Shown here piece by piece: positions 45,849-56,759 of a DNA stretch of 64,000 nt. Each line of letters starts with the position of its first letter. The stretch's first letter is position 1. Origin of the DNA: Patella vulgata (Eukaryota > Mollusca > Gastropoda > Patellidae); NCBI RefSeq assembly GCF_932274485.2, contig NC_065886.2, positions 11,607,501 through 11,671,500 on the forward strand, given 5' to 3'. The notes below the pieces were generated by a model. That model was given only the letters and a program-made list of their open reading frames with translations, was not told the DNA's origin and ran no database searches. The position numbers and the translations under genes are program-made.

Positions 45849-46121
45849 GAAAGACAGAGAAAAGGGGTTTAACGTCCACTCGAAACAGACTAGGTCATTT
45901 CGGGACTAACATATGGTTTAATTTTATTTCAATAATTCGCTGCCACGTAGGGGTCTTTAGCAGTGGGAGGAAACCGTAGGACCCAGAGAAAACCCCCGAG
46001 ATTGGACAGGCAACCCTACTCCTTGTCACGTACAACCGGGGATTCGTAACCACCACAGTTGACTCAATGACAGGCCTTATGATACAGCATGCACACGCTA
46101 ACCATTCGGCCATCCAACCCC
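45849..46121 (-). mobile_element. SINE family A with perfect 14-bp target duplication
   Basis: CCATCCCGATTATA at 45835-45848 and 46122-46135. Complete from a short GA tail to GCCATCCAACCCC. Confidence 0.95.
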
Positions 46122-46147
46122 CCATCCCGATTATAACAGAAATAAAA

Positions 46148-46345
46148 GTGAGAGAGAGAGAGAAACAGGGTCTAATGTCCGTCCACTCGACACAAACTAG
46201 GTCATTTCAAGGCTAACACATGGTTCAATTTTTTATTTCAATAAGCAGTCTTTAGCAGTGGGAGGAAACTGGAGGACCTTGAGAAAACCCACGAGGTTGG
46301 ACAGGCGAACATACTTCTTGTCACATACAAGCGGAGATTCGAAAT
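46148..46345 (-). mobile_element. SINE family A, head missing
   Basis: GA tail, GGGTCTAATGTCCGTCCACT, core, ending GCGGAGATTCGAAATGTG. Confidence 0.85.
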
Positions 46346-46906
46346 GTGTGAAATATAAGCACCAAAATATAGAGGAATGGTATATTTACTGTGTTTCAAA
46401 ATATTGAGTCGTTTGGACGTGAACGTCAAAACCGCTTATCAGGACACATAACCTTTTTTTTAAGATTTTGGGTCAATTTTTTTCATTGGGTGACCTGGTA
46501 AATCTATTACCATTCCTTTAGAGGTCTATACAGTGCAAGACCCATATGCTGTACTTGGCGGAAGAATGGCAGTAATTGTTTGTTGTTTTTTTTTCAAATC
46601 CCTCTATAAGCTTGAGGAACCAATTTGTTACATATCATTTTTTTTTCGTGCAAGTCTTTTTATACTGACATTTCTTTACGGCCAAATCAATTTCATTTTG
46701 AGTTCTTTGGAGTCTTTAAAACATAAAAAGCAACCCAAGTTCTGTGTATGATTTTTTGTTGAATATAATAACAGACAGCTTTATGGATAACAATCACTAG
46801 GATTATTAACATTGCAGTGCTTGATCACGATTATCACGATTATCAGAACGTATCTTCACGTACCAGATCTTGGGCTCAATAGGGACAACCCTATCGTAAC
46901 GCATTG
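46346..46906. other. Unique DNA, no gene seen
   Basis: Contains TTTATGGATAACAATCACTA near 46781, which also occurs in the hairpin at 50245-50330, and a short tandem CACGATTATCACGATTATC. Confidence 0.4.
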
Positions 46907-46920
46907 CACGACATTGGGAA

Positions 46921-47263
46921 ATGAAATGAAATGGGGTTTAACATCCTACTGTTCTGCTCCTATGCTGGGCTAATGAAGACGGGTATACGCCATACAGTGT
47001 GCTATGAGTGAAATTTTGCCCAGACAGCGGCACTATCGCCTACTCTTATATCGTATTCCAACTGCCAAGGGATCTTTTACGTGCATTCCAATGTATACAC
47101 GGGACCTCGGTTTTTCATCTCATCCGAAGGATTAGACAGCTGTCCTTGTCAGGCCCTCTGTTCTGCATCACTGGATGAACTGTCTCGGCCAATGCAGGGA
47201 TCGAACAACCGACCTCCAGGCTAGCGAGCCAGCGTCTTACCCACTTAGCCACGTGATCCCCCC
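46921..47263 (-). mobile_element. SINE family B, full length, 14-bp target duplication (type copy)
   Basis: Flanked by CACGACATTGGGAA at 46907-46920 and 47264-47277. On the minus strand the head reads GGGGGGATCACGTGGCTAAG, with box A-like TGGCTAAGTGGG and box B-like GTTGTTCGATCCCTG, so it derives from a tRNA and would be transcribed by RNA polymerase III. The body and the end GGATGTTAAACCCCATTTC lead to an ATTTC tail. It lacks about 35 bp upstream of the GATGAACTGTCTCGG segment that other copies have; the copy at 55285 lacks the same part. Confidence 0.95.
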
Positions 47264-47277
47264 CACGACATTGGGAA

Positions 47278-47704
47278 CCTAGCATAACCGTGACCCAGTC
47301 TGTTGTGCCTTTAATGAAAGTGGGTCTACAAGACAGTAAAACCAGGATAAAACAGTAGACTGTCACAATGTTTATCTTCAGGAGATCTATATATTATTAC
47401 GAGTTTAATGTGACAGAGGACCATTTCACTCGATAAAAAATATGATATATTCCGTTGACTGTTTTCAAAAAACACAATTTTTCTCTATCTTGCTTTCTTT
47501 AAATGGTGGTTTTGTTGCAAAATGAAATATTACATCGACATTTTCTTGCATGTTTATCTCGAGACTCCACTTATTCTTGTTTTGTCAGAAAACATTCTAG
47601 AGTGTGTGAAGTGACGATACTTGTATCTTCCAACAATATTAATGATTTTTAACCACATCTTTTGATGGTCTTTGCAAACAAGGGAGTATTATGGTTTTTA
47701 AAAA
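47278..47704. other. Unique DNA, no gene seen
   Basis: Nothing recognisable. A short GC-richer part follows the SINE. Confidence 0.4.
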
Positions 47705-47962
47705 TTAAAATGAAATGAAATGGGGTTAAACGTCCTACTGTTCTGCTCCGACTGGACTAATGAAGGAGGGCATACGCCATACAGTGTGCTATGAGGGGAA
47801 TTTTGCCTACTCTTATATCGAATTCCAACTGTCAAGGTATCTTTTACATGCACGCCAATGTGTAAACGGGATCTTGGTTTTTGGTCTCATCCGAACGACT
47901 AAACACCTGTCCTTGTTAGGTGCTCCATCCTGCATCACTGACAAGGGGAATCAGGTCGGTTT
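47705..47962 (-). mobile_element. SINE family B, 5'-truncated
   Basis: GAAAT tail, GGGTTAAACGTCCTACTG, a deletion of the GGGCAGCGGCACTACG part, ending CACTGACAAGGGGAATC. Confidence 0.85.
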
Positions 47963-48717
47963 AAAACACAGAAGCGTATAGTGTAATATCACTGATATTG
48001 ATTAAGAGAGAGAAAGTTCTTAATTCCTAGTCATTAATTCTTATTGCTTCATTTGTTGTCATATTCTGACATTTGTATACTAAAATTAACATTAAAATCA
48101 ATATTTGTTTTACAAATCAGACATTTGTCATATCAGATTCATAATCTTTAAGTCACGAGGACGAATGTATATCATATTGTAAACGTACGTAGCTGAAGAA
48201 ATAGAGAAATGGGGTTTAACGTCCACAAACTAGTTGAAATTCATCAATTTATGCTCTAATAAGGCTGCCGCCATTTTGTTGTGCACAATTACCTTGAGTA
48301 TTTACCAATATTTGATTGATTGAAAATTTTTCAACATTTATCATCCTTTATTGTACACAAAACTTAATGTTACATAGTCAACATGAGCCAGTGCCACCTA
48401 TAATTCTCACTGGAATTTTTTGATGGGCCTCTTTACAAGCCTTTTCCGTCCAAGCCAGGAAATTATCGAACGTTGATATTTTGGTTTTATTTTCGTAACT
48501 AAAAAATGAATTGTGATAAATTTTTATCGATGAAAAAATGAGATATTGTCTATAGAATGCCAATGGCCATGAAGTTACTTTAATAATGTATATACTAATC
48601 AATATATATATTTCAATAATTGTCAAGTGTCAGGGTATCTTATATAACTTTAATCAATAGGTGCATACAAAAATAACTCTTATAATGAGAATTAATAGTC
48701 TAATTAGACAATAGATC

Positions 48718-48719
<2 letters not shown>
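47963..48719. other. Unique DNA with a tail-only SINE trace
   Basis: AGAAATGGGGTTTAACGTCC at 48205-48228 is the end of family A or B and nothing more. No gene seen elsewhere. Confidence 0.4.
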
Positions 48720-48752
<33 letters not shown>

Positions 48753-48887
48753 TTAACCTACACTTGACACAAACTAGGTCATTTTGGGACTAACATTTTA
48801 TTTCAATAATCTGCCTTCCTTGTACAAGTTTTTGATCAACATCATTTGACAGAGACCAACAGACCACTCAGCCACCCAATCCCCAAA
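48720..48887 (-). mobile_element. SINE family A, internally shortened
   Basis: GA tail, GGTTTAACCTACACTTGAC, then a jump past the core to CCACTCAGCCACCCAATCCCC. Head to head with the next copy. Confidence 0.8.
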
Positions 48888-48916
48888 AGGCATCAGTAAA
48901 TTGTCCTACTTTTGAG

Positions 48917-49142
48917 GGGGGCGGGGGGGTGGATGGTCAAATGATTGTATCATAAGGTCTGTCATTGAGTCAACTGGCGTGGTTTTGATTCCACAACCTC
49001 GTGGGTTTTCTTCGGGTCCTCCGGTTTCCTCCAACTGCTAAAGACCATACGTTTGTGTCAGTGAATGTTAAACCTCATCTCTCTCTCCCCATGTGTTAGT
49101 CCCGAAATGACCTAGTTTCTGTCGAGTGGATGTTACCCCCCC
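48917..49142 (+). mobile_element. SINE family A with duplicated 3' part
   Basis: TGGATGGTCAAATGATTG head, core and CT tail, followed at once by another tail end (GTGTTAGTCCCGAAATGACC to GGATGTTACC) and a C run. Confidence 0.8.
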
Positions 49143-49154
49143 CCCTACTTTTTG

Positions 49155-49262
49155 CACCTAAGAAGGAAATTTTGTCCAGACACATGCTCTGCGGCCTACT
49201 GCCTTCTCATTGTGAACACATGACCAATTTTTTTTATCCGATGAAAACGACTAGACACTGTT
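49155..49262 (-). mobile_element. SINE family B fragment
   Basis: AGGAAATTTTGTCCAGACAC, GCGGCCTACTGCC and AAACGACTAGACACTG in order. Confidence 0.65.
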
Positions 49263-49307
49263 CCATAGGAGTTATATGTTTTCTCATTTAATCAATATGA
49301 CAATCGC

Positions 49308-49472
49308 ACGGTTTATAAAATAAATATAAGGAGCACACGATTTATATAAATTAATATGATGAGCGCACGATTTATATAAATTAATATGAGGAGCGCACGA
49401 GTTATATAAATTAATATGAGCACACAGTTTATATAAATTAATATGAGCACACGTAGTTTATATAAATTATAA
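49308..49472. repeat. Minisatellite, ~30-bp unit
   Basis: About five units of TTTATATAAATTAATATGAG plus GAGCGCACGA. Confidence 0.85.
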
Positions 49473-50244
49473 GAATTTGAAGGGATAAATCTCATAAACT
49501 CAAATGAACAAGTCAATTTAATTAGAACCGTTATAGAATAAAACCAATCCATTAAGACACCCACCACTTCAGGACTGGATTAATAACGGATTCTCCGCGA
49601 TTCTCTTGTCACTTACATAAATCTCCTTGTCATTAACGACAGGCCACAGAGTTTAAATGACGGGCAAAGAACCCCATGGAAGCCATTGATCAAGTTAGGA
49701 GTAAAAAGAGGAAGGATGCATTATCAATGGAACTCTGGGTAATTCCTTCAAAACAGTCAAACCTGTCGATTCCCTGGAGATTTAAAAATCTTACGAGCAA
49801 TTCATCTCTATTAACTTGTGAATCTGACACGGATTAATACCACTTCTAAACTAAAACTTCCTCAAAAGAATCCGACCAAAATTTGCACCGATTTGCATTA
49901 AGTCCCTGGATAAAACTAATCAATCAACTTTTAGTCTCCAGAAATTCAATTAAAAACCTTATCTAAAAAAAACAAACTAGGAAAACAAGAGTTGAGAGAT
50001 CTATACATCAATCTGTCATGTGATAGTCGTTCATTCACGAAGATCAAAACCATCTGATCGGTGTTCAATCCTTTCATGTCATTGTATTTCATTGATCTTT
50101 CTTCTTTCTTTTTTTCTCTTCGGACAATTTGTACAAGTCTCAATTAACAAACCACGTGGATCGAAACTTATATCATTTACTTAGAAATATACAGGAATTC
50201 TTGAGTTAGTCTCAATTTAACAACTTACATGGAGCAAAACTTAC
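49473..50244. other. Unique DNA, no gene seen
   Basis: Short open frames only. No splice-bounded coding signal. Confidence 0.4.
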
Positions 50245-50330
50245 ATGATTTATAACACAACACAGTTCTATGGATAACAATCACTATATTATAAACATAC
50301 TGTCCATAGAACTGTGTTGTGTTGTGTTCA
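50245..50330. repeat. Inverted repeat hairpin, 17-bp arms
   Basis: CAACACAGTTCTATGGA pairs with TCCATAGAACTGTGTTG around a 28-bp loop. Part of it resembles 46781, so it may be a tiny transposon remnant. Confidence 0.7.
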
Positions 50331-50351
50331 ATCGCTAACTGCCATTCAAAG

Positions 50352-51037
50352 TTTAATGATACATTATGTAAGATTTAGATAAAGAACTAGCCATTCTTGC
50401 TATAATATTTCGAAAGCAGATGGGGGGGTTGGATGGTTGAATGGTTAGCGCGTGTGCGCTGTATCATAAAGTCTGTCATTGAGTCAACTGGCGTGGTTTC
50501 GAATCCCCGGTTGTACGTGACAAGGAGTAGGGTCGTCTGTCCAACCTCTTGGGTTTTCTCCGGGTCCTCCGGTTTCCTCCCACTGTTAAAGACCCCTATG
50601 CGCAAGCAAATTATTGAAATAAAATTAAACCATATGTTAGTCCCAAAATGACCTAGTTTGTGTCGAGTGGACGTTAAACCTCATTCCTCTCTCTCTCCTC
50701 GAAAGTAGATGATGTAAAATCAATAATTTGAAAATTTCATTCAAATTACTCTATTGCAAGCGAAGATATTAGCCTTTGAAGGTTTGACAGACGTGTGTAA
50801 TAATTTCAACCACCGTACTGGTTGATCGAAGCTAAGTCTCGGTCCTCCATATTTGATTGAATCAAAGTATCGCTGAACAATTCTAATCTATTTAATATTG
50901 GAGAAATCTGATGCCATCGAGAGTTGATTAAGGCTTGGATCCATTAATTAATGTCTAATTAATACTTTAGAAAACATTTCTGGCCTAAAGAAAGACCTGC
51001 AATAGACAGATTAAACTCTTGCATATGCATGTTTGAA
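50352..51037 (+). mobile_element. TIR element (400-bp family) carrying a SINE
   Basis: Left end TTTAATGATACATTATGTAA, right end TTGCATATGCATGTTTGAA, with all family landmarks between. The SINE at 50423-50699 splits it 70 bp from the left end. Confidence 0.85.
50423..50699 (+). mobile_element. SINE family A, full length (type copy)
   Basis: Flanked by CGAAAGCAGATG (50411-50422) and CGAAAGTAGATG (50700-50711). The head GGGGTTGGATGGTTGAATGG holds a box A-like segment and GTTTCGAATCCCCGG a box B-like one, so it is tRNA-derived. The core reads TTCTCCGGGTCCTCCGGTTT and CCTCCCACTG. The end GTGGACGTTAAACCTCATTC is followed by a CT tail. It encodes no protein and depends on a LINE for movement. Confidence 0.95.
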
Positions 51038-51039
51038 TG

Positions 51040-51670
51040 ATTTACTTAGATAGATATAGAAATTCTATCTATACCATCAGACAGCTTGGCTATTACATGG
51101 ATTAGACCACTAATGTAATTTAATTGGTTAACATTACAATAGAAAATTGACCACACGAGAATGAGTTTTTCACAACCATCCGAAGGACTTGTTAACACTT
51201 TCCTTGTCAGTCCCGTATGCGCTACCCTGGATAAATGCTTTGTGTGTGAGATACTGAAGTATATAAATTTATGAAAAGACATAAAGTAAGAGGTGGACAG
51301 ATCACATATATTATTAACGACGATTTCAACATCCACAACCTAGATTCATCATTTACTTCTAATTCTCTGAGGAATCTCAAGGACACCGACAAACAATAAT
51401 TATTGCATCACAAGACATTGCAAAACGCCATATATCACGCCTAACGGTATTTCAAACTCTTGACAGACCCAAAGGACAGAAAATTATCTCCAGAAACGCA
51501 ATACACCAATGAAACCATATTTTTACTCGTTACATGTTTTTTGTCCTCATACGAATCGAGTCATTTCGTAACTAACATGGCTACTGTGGAAACAGACATT
51601 AATACACCAGCTATATTACTAAGAATACAAAAATATAGCAATGTTTCTTTCATTTGGGTCAAAAATAAAA
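51040..51670. other. Mostly unique DNA with a SINE B trace
   Basis: CAACCATCCGAAGGACTTG to CCTTGTCAGTCCCGTATGCG (about 51170-51235) is a decayed family B piece. A plus-strand frame at 51460-51675 lacks splice or motif support. Confidence 0.4.
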
Positions 51671-51675
51671 GTTGA

Positions 51676-51780
51676 TTTGTTTTGTTGGTCATTTCGGAAC
51701 CAACATAAGGTTCAATTTTGACTCAATGACAGACCTTCTGATCCAACGCGCATGCGATAACCATTCCTCCGTTCAACCCC
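51676..51780 (-). mobile_element. SINE family A, core deleted
   Basis: GGTCATTTCGGAACCAACAT passes straight into GACTCAATGACAGACCTTCT and the head ATTCCTCCGTTCAACCCC. Confidence 0.75.
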
Positions 51781-52349
51781 ACAATTAGTAGAATGGCAAT
51801 CCTCGAATGTTTGAAGTCTTTAACTTCCTTGATATAGCTAATGTTGAAATATAATGATCCATTAGTAAATAAATTGACTTCTGTTTAATCTTTTAGAATA
51901 AAATTTAATGGTATACAACTTTTTCAATTACTAATTGACATAACACATCAGGGGCCTGGTTGTTCAAAGCTCTGTTAACTTTTAATGACTCGTTAACATG
52001 GAGTTAATGGATCGTTATCTTTAACAGAGAGAAAGTCTGTTGCTGGAAGCCTCCTTAGTGGACAGTTAACAAAAGACATGATAGCAAAACAACGATGCGT
52101 TAGACTTTAACGAATTGTTAAAATAACTTAGTTTTGAGCCATCGGGAGGGGGGGGGGACGGTCTACCCAATTCAATCTGTTATTATTTTGACCTAAATCA
52201 AACAAGTTGAAGCCTAAAAAAAAAACTTTACAAAAACGTAATTGTGAAAGATATCTACGTGTGATTTCAATGCTATAGGAATTTCTTGCAAACTACAAAA
52301 CACAACTAATTTAGAAGATTTATTACTGACTTAAAAAACAAGAATTAGT
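51781..52349. other. Unique DNA, no gene seen
   Basis: A G run at about 52147-52156 is the only notable feature. Confidence 0.4.
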
Positions 52350-52842
52350 GTGAAGAATGAAAATGTATCTGACAATTTATGATTATTGTACCCTTTCAAA
52401 TAAGGTGTTCAGGCGCAATAAAAAGAAGAAACAACAAGATTATGGACATGTTAACAGTTGCATACAGAGTCAGTTAAAAGCTTGTTTAAATAAACGAGTT
52501 TTAAGTTGTTTTTTAAAAGAATTTAGGGATGTACAACATCTTAAACTAAATGGCAGATTATTACATAAAACAGGTGCTTGATAACTAAAAGAGCGCTGAC
52601 CATAAGAGACTAGTTGAACATCTTAAACTAAATGGCAGATTATTACATAAAACAGATGCTTAAAAACTAAAAGAGCGCTGACCATAAGAGACTAATTGAA
52701 CAGTTTTGTGCTTTAAATGAAGTCCATCTGATGTACGTAAAGTTTGACCAGGTGTATAAAGTTCTAAAAGATCTGAGAGGTAAACAGGAGCTAAATTATA
52801 TAAACATTTAAAAGATGGTCGAGGGCACTGAACATAACCACC
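52350..52842 (-). mobile_element. LINE 3' end with remnant of the reverse-transcriptase ORF
   Basis: On the minus strand the frame from about 52840 gives LYNLAPVYLSDLLELYTPGQ, continues TLRTSDG, then VSYGQRSFS, and in the second half of a duplication APVLCNNLPFSLR and SLNSFKKQLKTRLFKQAFN before a stop at 52475-52477. This order, with LAP.YLSDLL, YG.RSFS.APVLWN-like and FK..LKT.LF, is the C-terminal tail typical of ORF2 in several LINE clades (jockey/L2/CR1-like). A short 3' UTR with GCGCCTGAACACC follows to about 52350. An internal ~87-bp tandem duplication (about 52548-52701) puts a TAA stop in its first copy. 5'-truncated and dead. Confidence 0.75.
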
Positions 52843-52929
52843 ACACAGACAACGGAAGGAAATCTCTATTCTTCCTCAATAACATCTTTTCAATACAAAA
52901 CTCCAATTTTTTTTTTGTGAAAAACACAT

Positions 52930-53045
52930 TTTATTTAATTCCAACTGTCAAGGGATCTTTTACGTGCACGTGAATGTGTACACAGGACCTCAGGTTTTTT
53001 GTCCCATCCGAACGACTAGACAGCTGTCCTTGTCTTACATCACTA
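52930..53045 (-). mobile_element. SINE family B fragment
   Basis: AATTCCAACTGTCAAGGGAT to GACAGCTGTCCTTGTC. It begins where the LINE-bearing segment gives way to unique DNA. Confidence 0.8.
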
Positions 53046-53289
53046 ACAAAATAGTAATAGAATGTTTACGACTAACCAACATGTCTTTAAAATACGCATG
53101 CTGACAAATCACCCTGAATATTCCAAGAATATCCGCCTTTGAAATTAGATACAGGGTAAATAACAAAAACCTGAAAGTTCCGATTTCTCAAAATAGTGCC
53201 AAGAACACAATTCTGATTATCTAACGAGATCATGCAATCAGAGAAGCCGTAGAACTTTACATCAAGTCTCATTGTTGAAGAACAGACCA

Positions 53290-53990
53290 TTGCAGCCATT
53301 TTTTTGCTAAGAGTTTTTATATGTGGGTTCATTCACCTATCAAGATAACACAACATATTTTACTTGTAATGCAGGGTGTGAAGAAATTGTTTAACGTCCG
53401 CTTCCACTGAAGGTGATATCTTATTACCTTAGCGCACACGCAGGGCTCTTTTCAGTGGGAAGAAACTGGATTACCCGGAGTAAACCCACAAGGCTGAGAA
53501 AGCGCCCCAATCTCCAAACAACATAATTATGCTCACACTAGGGATCGAAGCCACAATCGCAAGCCAGAGGTGATCGGCTAGACAGAGGTCGAAGTGTGAC
53601 ACTCTAGACCACTAGGCCATCCCAACCCCGTGGCACATTTTTTCTACTAAGGGTTTTTATCCGTAGGTTCATTTACACATCAAGATACATAAACCATAAT
53701 TTACTTCTAATACATGTACAAAGAATGACGAAACAACTTTTGACTTTGTTACTAAATTATTGACGCATTTTTTTTGCTGAGGGTTTTTATCGGTAGGTTC
53801 ATTTACACATCACGATATAAAAAACATAATTTACTTGTAATACAGAAAAATTTACTTGGAATACAGAGTGTGAAAAATTTACTTGGAATACAGAGTGTGA
53901 AAAATTTACTTGCAATACAGAGTGTGAAAAATTTACTTAGAATACTGGGTGTGAAAAATTTACTTGGAATACAGAAACTACTTTTACTTC
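53290..53990. repeat. Composite tandem array interrupted by SINE C
   Basis: Longer units (~125 bp) with TAAGGGTTTTTATCCGTAGG, TTCATTTACACATCAAGAT and AATTTACTTGTAATAC occur at 53296, 53640 and 53770. Their ends then expand as a 27-bp minisatellite (GTGAAAAATTTACTTGGAAT plus ACAGAGT) from about 53840 to 53985. The SINE at 53377 separates the first unit from the rest. Confidence 0.8.
53377..53630 (-). mobile_element. SINE family C, only near-complete copy
   Basis: On the minus strand the head reads GGGGTTGGGATGGCCTAGTG with box B-like GGCTTCGATCCCTAG, different from families A and B. The core (TTGTGGGTTTACTCCGGGTA, then CAGTTTCTTCCCACTG) clearly resembles that of family A, and the end GCGGACGTTAAACAATTTC resembles A and B. 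No CT tail. A fragment occurs at about 37432-37455. Confidence 0.8.
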
Positions 53991-54009
53991 CTCACATCAA
54001 ACTTAATTG

Positions 54010-54130
54010 AAATGAAATATTGTGCTATTAGGGAAATTTTGACCCAGACAGCAGCGCTACGGCCTTAGTACTCTTATTTCGAATTCCAGCTGTCAATGGT
54101 TATTTGCACACTGAGAACCCCAGTCTTTGG
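54010..54130 (-). mobile_element. SINE family B, decayed
   Basis: GTGCTATTAGGGAAATTTTG, GACAGCAGCGCTACGGCC and TTCGAATTCCAGCTGTCAA. Confidence 0.7.
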
Positions 54131-55270
54131 TAGTTTACAGGGAATTCAAAACCTGTTGGTATGCACACATGAAAACTGACGGTATTTCATCTGGAATGGG
54201 ACTAGGAGAAACTTTAGTAAAAGTCTTTCACAAAGAAATTTCCCTGTTTTATTCACTAAAATCTAGAGAACACTCTAATATTCATAAATTTAAATTCAAA
54301 TAATTATCCCAGTCTATTTGATCTGATATATCAGTATTTGTTAGTCGATATCAGTTAAAGCTACTGAAAGTTAATTTTTTACCTATGAACTAATATTACT
54401 TCATGAAATTATCTAATGTTAAAAAACAAACACATGAAAGAAACTAAGGAAACTAAAACTAACTGAAAAGATTTTCAATTTCCAGAAAATTGAAAATCTA
54501 TGCTAAGAAAAAAAAAAAAAAAATAGTTGACCATAACAACAATTTAATTAAATAGCATATCAGAATACTCAAATAATGAATTATTAACTACAAAGTAAAA
54601 TGGATAATTAATGTGACCACTATTCAATCTACCGGTACCTTTAAAAACCTGATACTTAAAGTTGACTCTTGAATATCAGAATAATGTAAGAACATAACAG
54701 ACGACCCTTCAACAATAATAGAAAAAATTATTATTTTTAATCTATTTCTAAACATTATTCTAAAAGTTGACTCTTGAACATTTCAATAAAGTACTACATT
54801 TGGTTACAATAAGAGCAGACAGCATTTCAACTTATGCTACTCAGAAATTTGATTATCAAAAATGAATAAATCCTTACATGACAATTACGGAACAAATTAA
54901 CGACTATAATAATCCAACCATTAATCGATCTACCTGTATCCATTGGCTATTATCCTAATCAGATAATCCTTCATTAGGCATTCAATAATCCTGTGTGGAG
55001 ACTGGCAGACGTAGATTCATATGTCGCTACGACGATGGACTGGTATCAATGAATGATTGACTGTCACAATACAGCTATGACTGCGATATATGGTATTGAT
55101 CTAACCAATGGTATACTGACTTCCACTCGGTTACCGTAAAACATCTTATAGATCTTAGAGATCTATGGAAACACCTTCAACCGGGTTTGTCACCAAAATT
55201 AAAGGGACAGTATGTAAAATACAAAATCACAAGCACCCTTACCGAATAAAACTTGAATACACAGTACAGC
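54131..55270. other. Unique AT-rich DNA, no gene seen
   Basis: Contains a poly-A run near 54508-54523. The part at 54950-55190 has a more balanced composition, but no exon was found on either strand. Confidence 0.4.
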
Positions 55271-55284
55271 AGTAACTCAACACA

Positions 55285-55525
55285 GAAATGAAATGGGGTT
55301 TAACGTCCTACTGTTCTGCTCTGACAGGGCTTATGAAGACAGGCATACGCCAAACAGTGTGCTATGAGGGAAATTTTGCCTGGGCAGTGAATTTTTTATG
55401 TGCACGCCAATGTATACACAGGACCTCCATTTTTCGTCCCATCCGAACGACTAGACAGCTGTCCTTGTCAGGCCCTCCGTCCTGCACCACTGATGAACTT
55501 TCTCGGCCAATGCAGGGATCGAACA
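55285..55525 (-). mobile_element. SINE family B deletion subtype, 14-bp target duplication
   Basis: Flanked by AGTAACTCAACACA at 55271-55284 and 55526-55539. It shares the missing part before GATGAACTTTCTCGGCC with the copy at 46921, and also lacks the GGCACTACGGCC segment. It stops at GCAGGGATCGAAC. Confidence 0.95.
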
Positions 55526-55837
55526 AGTAACTCAACACAACAGACAATCCAAACTATGAAAGTTGAAGGGATAGTATGTCGAATATAATATCACTCCTAC
55601 TGAATATAACCAGTTAGCCCAAATTCATCATTTCTAATTCGCAGTGCACTGTTCTACAATACCACTGAACACCATAGACAATCCAAAATATCAGACATTT
55701 TGAGACCAACATATGGTTATTTTTTTTGTGGTCAGGAGAAGACAGGTATAAGTCATCAAAGTCTTTTAATTGTACTCCAAGACTTCAATTCAAAAGTGGT
55801 ACTAGGTGTTTTAAAAAAAGTAAACATACCCTCTGAG

Positions 55838-56025
55838 AGAGAGGAGAGAGAGAGGTCATTTCAGGACTAACACATGGTTCAATTTCATTTCAACAATGGG
55901 TCTTTAACAGTGGGAAGAAACATGAGGACCAGGAGAAAAACAATGAGGTTGGACAGACGATCCTACTCCTTGTCACATATAAGTCACCACTTGGCTCAAT
56001 GACCGACCTTATGATTTCATGCGCG
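55838..56025 (-). mobile_element. SINE family A, partial
   Basis: GA tail, GGTCATTTCAGGACTAACAC, a shortened core and CTCAATGACCGACCTTATG. Confidence 0.8.
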
Positions 56026-56370
56026 CAAAGAAACACTAAAGAAATTTTTTCTTTATAAAAGTAGTTATGCCACTTTATGCTGAGGAGACAAAAATTAATA
56101 TTTTTCTGCTGCCCACATTCATTCTCTACTGCTTCCTGGAATTGAAACATCTTTAGACCCTAGGACATCCTAGGCTAATAAGACAGGTTTTTTCCGCAGA
56201 TGGAGGTTGAGAACAAATGACTAAAATTAAATAAAATTTCCTTTCATCGGCGAGAAAAAAAAATGTAATCAATTTTAAAATTTTATTCTAGTAAGTCTAG
56301 GGTTGTTTTTAAAGAAAATTCTATCAGAATATCTTTTTTTATCTTTTCAACAAAGGTTCGTGTAACTTCA
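56026..56370. other. Unique DNA, no gene seen
   Basis: AT-rich. No repeat recognised. Confidence 0.4.
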
Positions 56371-56665
56371 TTAAAGATACATTATATAAGATTTAGATAA
56401 AGAACTGGCTGTTCTTGCTATAATAGCTTCAAACATAGATAATGCAAAAGGAATATATTGAAAATTACTGAGCGAAGTTATAACTGTTTGAAGTTTGACA
56501 AGATGTAGCATAGCTGGTTTATTATCGTAACAATTATCAATTGGCCAATTTTTAAATTAAATCAATAAATGACGACCATGTTTTAATCTGTTTAAATCTC
56601 TGCTATCCAATGATCTAGAGAGTTGATTAAAGGCTTGTCATGTGTAAAAGTGTCTTAACAATAGT
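56371..56665 (+). mobile_element. TIR element (400-bp family), right end lost
   Basis: TTAAAGATACATTATATAAG at the left and family sequence as far as GGCTTGTCATGTG and GTGTCTTAACAATAG. The right terminal repeat is gone. Confidence 0.8.
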
Positions 56666-56759
56666 TTCATTCTCTGCAAACGATATAAACAAGCTAGAGC
56701 CACCTGTAATAGTGTTAAGCAAAATCTTTAGTCCATCAATCGCTTTTTAATCTGATAGC

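Noticed and set aside
46921-47263. tRNA genes suggested by box A and box B matches
   Set aside because: The boxes belong to SINE heads. No cloverleaf with acceptor stem and anticodon arm can be formed, and the body continues far past a tRNA.
53087-53332. 81-codon minus-strand frame next to the SINE C array (MAAMVCSSTMRLDVKFYGF)
   Set aside because: Plausible composition, but the first part overlaps the tandem unit at 53290, and there are no convincing splice sites.
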